64,000 bases of DNA, taken from positions 33,267,706-33,331,705 of the forward strand of contig NC_045139.1 in the NCBI RefSeq assembly GCF_008831285.2, in the 5' to 3' direction. Below, in pieces: positions 63,938-64,000 of the stretch. The position numbers and the translations under genes are program-made. A model generated the notes under the pieces. It had not been told where the DNA came from, did no database searches, and saw nothing but the letters and a program-made list of their open reading frames with translations. Numbering within the stretch: the first letter of the stretch is position 1; the number at the start of each line of letters is the position of its first letter. The stretch comes from Nymphaea colorata (taxonomy: Eukaryota; Streptophyta; Magnoliopsida; Nymphaeales; Nymphaeaceae).

Positions 63938-64000
63938 CTGCAACAAGAAACGATTGATTGAGTTCACGTGGCTATCTTCATTGTTTAATCTTGTTAATCA

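Larger units (their letters stand above)
56713..64000. other. Gene-poor right flank
   Basis: About 200-500 bp after 56712 is probably the 3' UTR of the NFD4-like gene. The rest is AT-rich with a Tourist-like element (58405-58645), a GGGCC-rich repeat (59740-60065), TA microsatellites (62250-62267, 62472-62498) and a small ORF near the right edge. No further gene is supported. Confidence 0.5.

Noticed and set aside
1-64000. LTR retrotransposon or endogenous viral element
   Set aside because: No reverse transcriptase, integrase, capsid or paired long terminal repeats were seen in any frame; the repeats found are DNA elements and SINEs.

Overview
The window is nuclear DNA of a flowering plant. 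The evidence is GT-AG introns with plant-type short exons, a FAR1/FHY3 family gene, an RMR-type vacuolar sorting receptor, a nodulin-like/NFD4 major facilitator, and a cytosolic initiator tRNA-Met of plant type. Non-genic DNA is AT-rich and crowded with microsatellites, MITE-like DNA elements and SINEs. The species cannot be named from the sequence.

Layout. Six protein genes can be modelled through their splice sites. Five lie on the minus strand in the left half: a choline transporter-like (CTL/PNS1) membrane protein (2409-9562, with a 5.4-kb intron), two tandem five-exon rhodanese-like genes (11436-13492 and 14958-16032), an RMR receptor with PA, transmembrane and RING-H2 parts (19900-25176), and a FAR1-related transposase-derived protein (29237-31998). 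The sixth, an NFD4-like transporter, is on the plus strand at 53890-56712. A broken copy of its last exon lies about 11 kb upstream (42719-43137). An initiator tRNA-Met gene is at 37649-37720. The rest, mainly 16-20, 32-53 and 57-64 kb, holds repeats: Tourist-like elements with TTA/TAA flanks, two elements with 8-bp target duplications, two copies of a TTGTCACAA-ended element, two SINE copies, an old local duplication, and several short tandem arrays.

Most interesting. Both rhodanese paralogues have N-terminal signal peptides, and the first ends in a perfect KDEL. This predicts a single-domain sulfurtransferase held in the ER lumen. Its tandem sister ends in EDEF, so the two may have diverged in location. 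Both proteins come out at exactly 148 residues with the same intron positions and intact CxxGxR active-site loops.

Functional links. The genes do not form a pathway cluster. The RMR receptor and the KDEL rhodanese both belong to the secretory system, but nothing in the sequence ties them together. All gene models come from splice-site reading by eye and have not been tested against transcripts.
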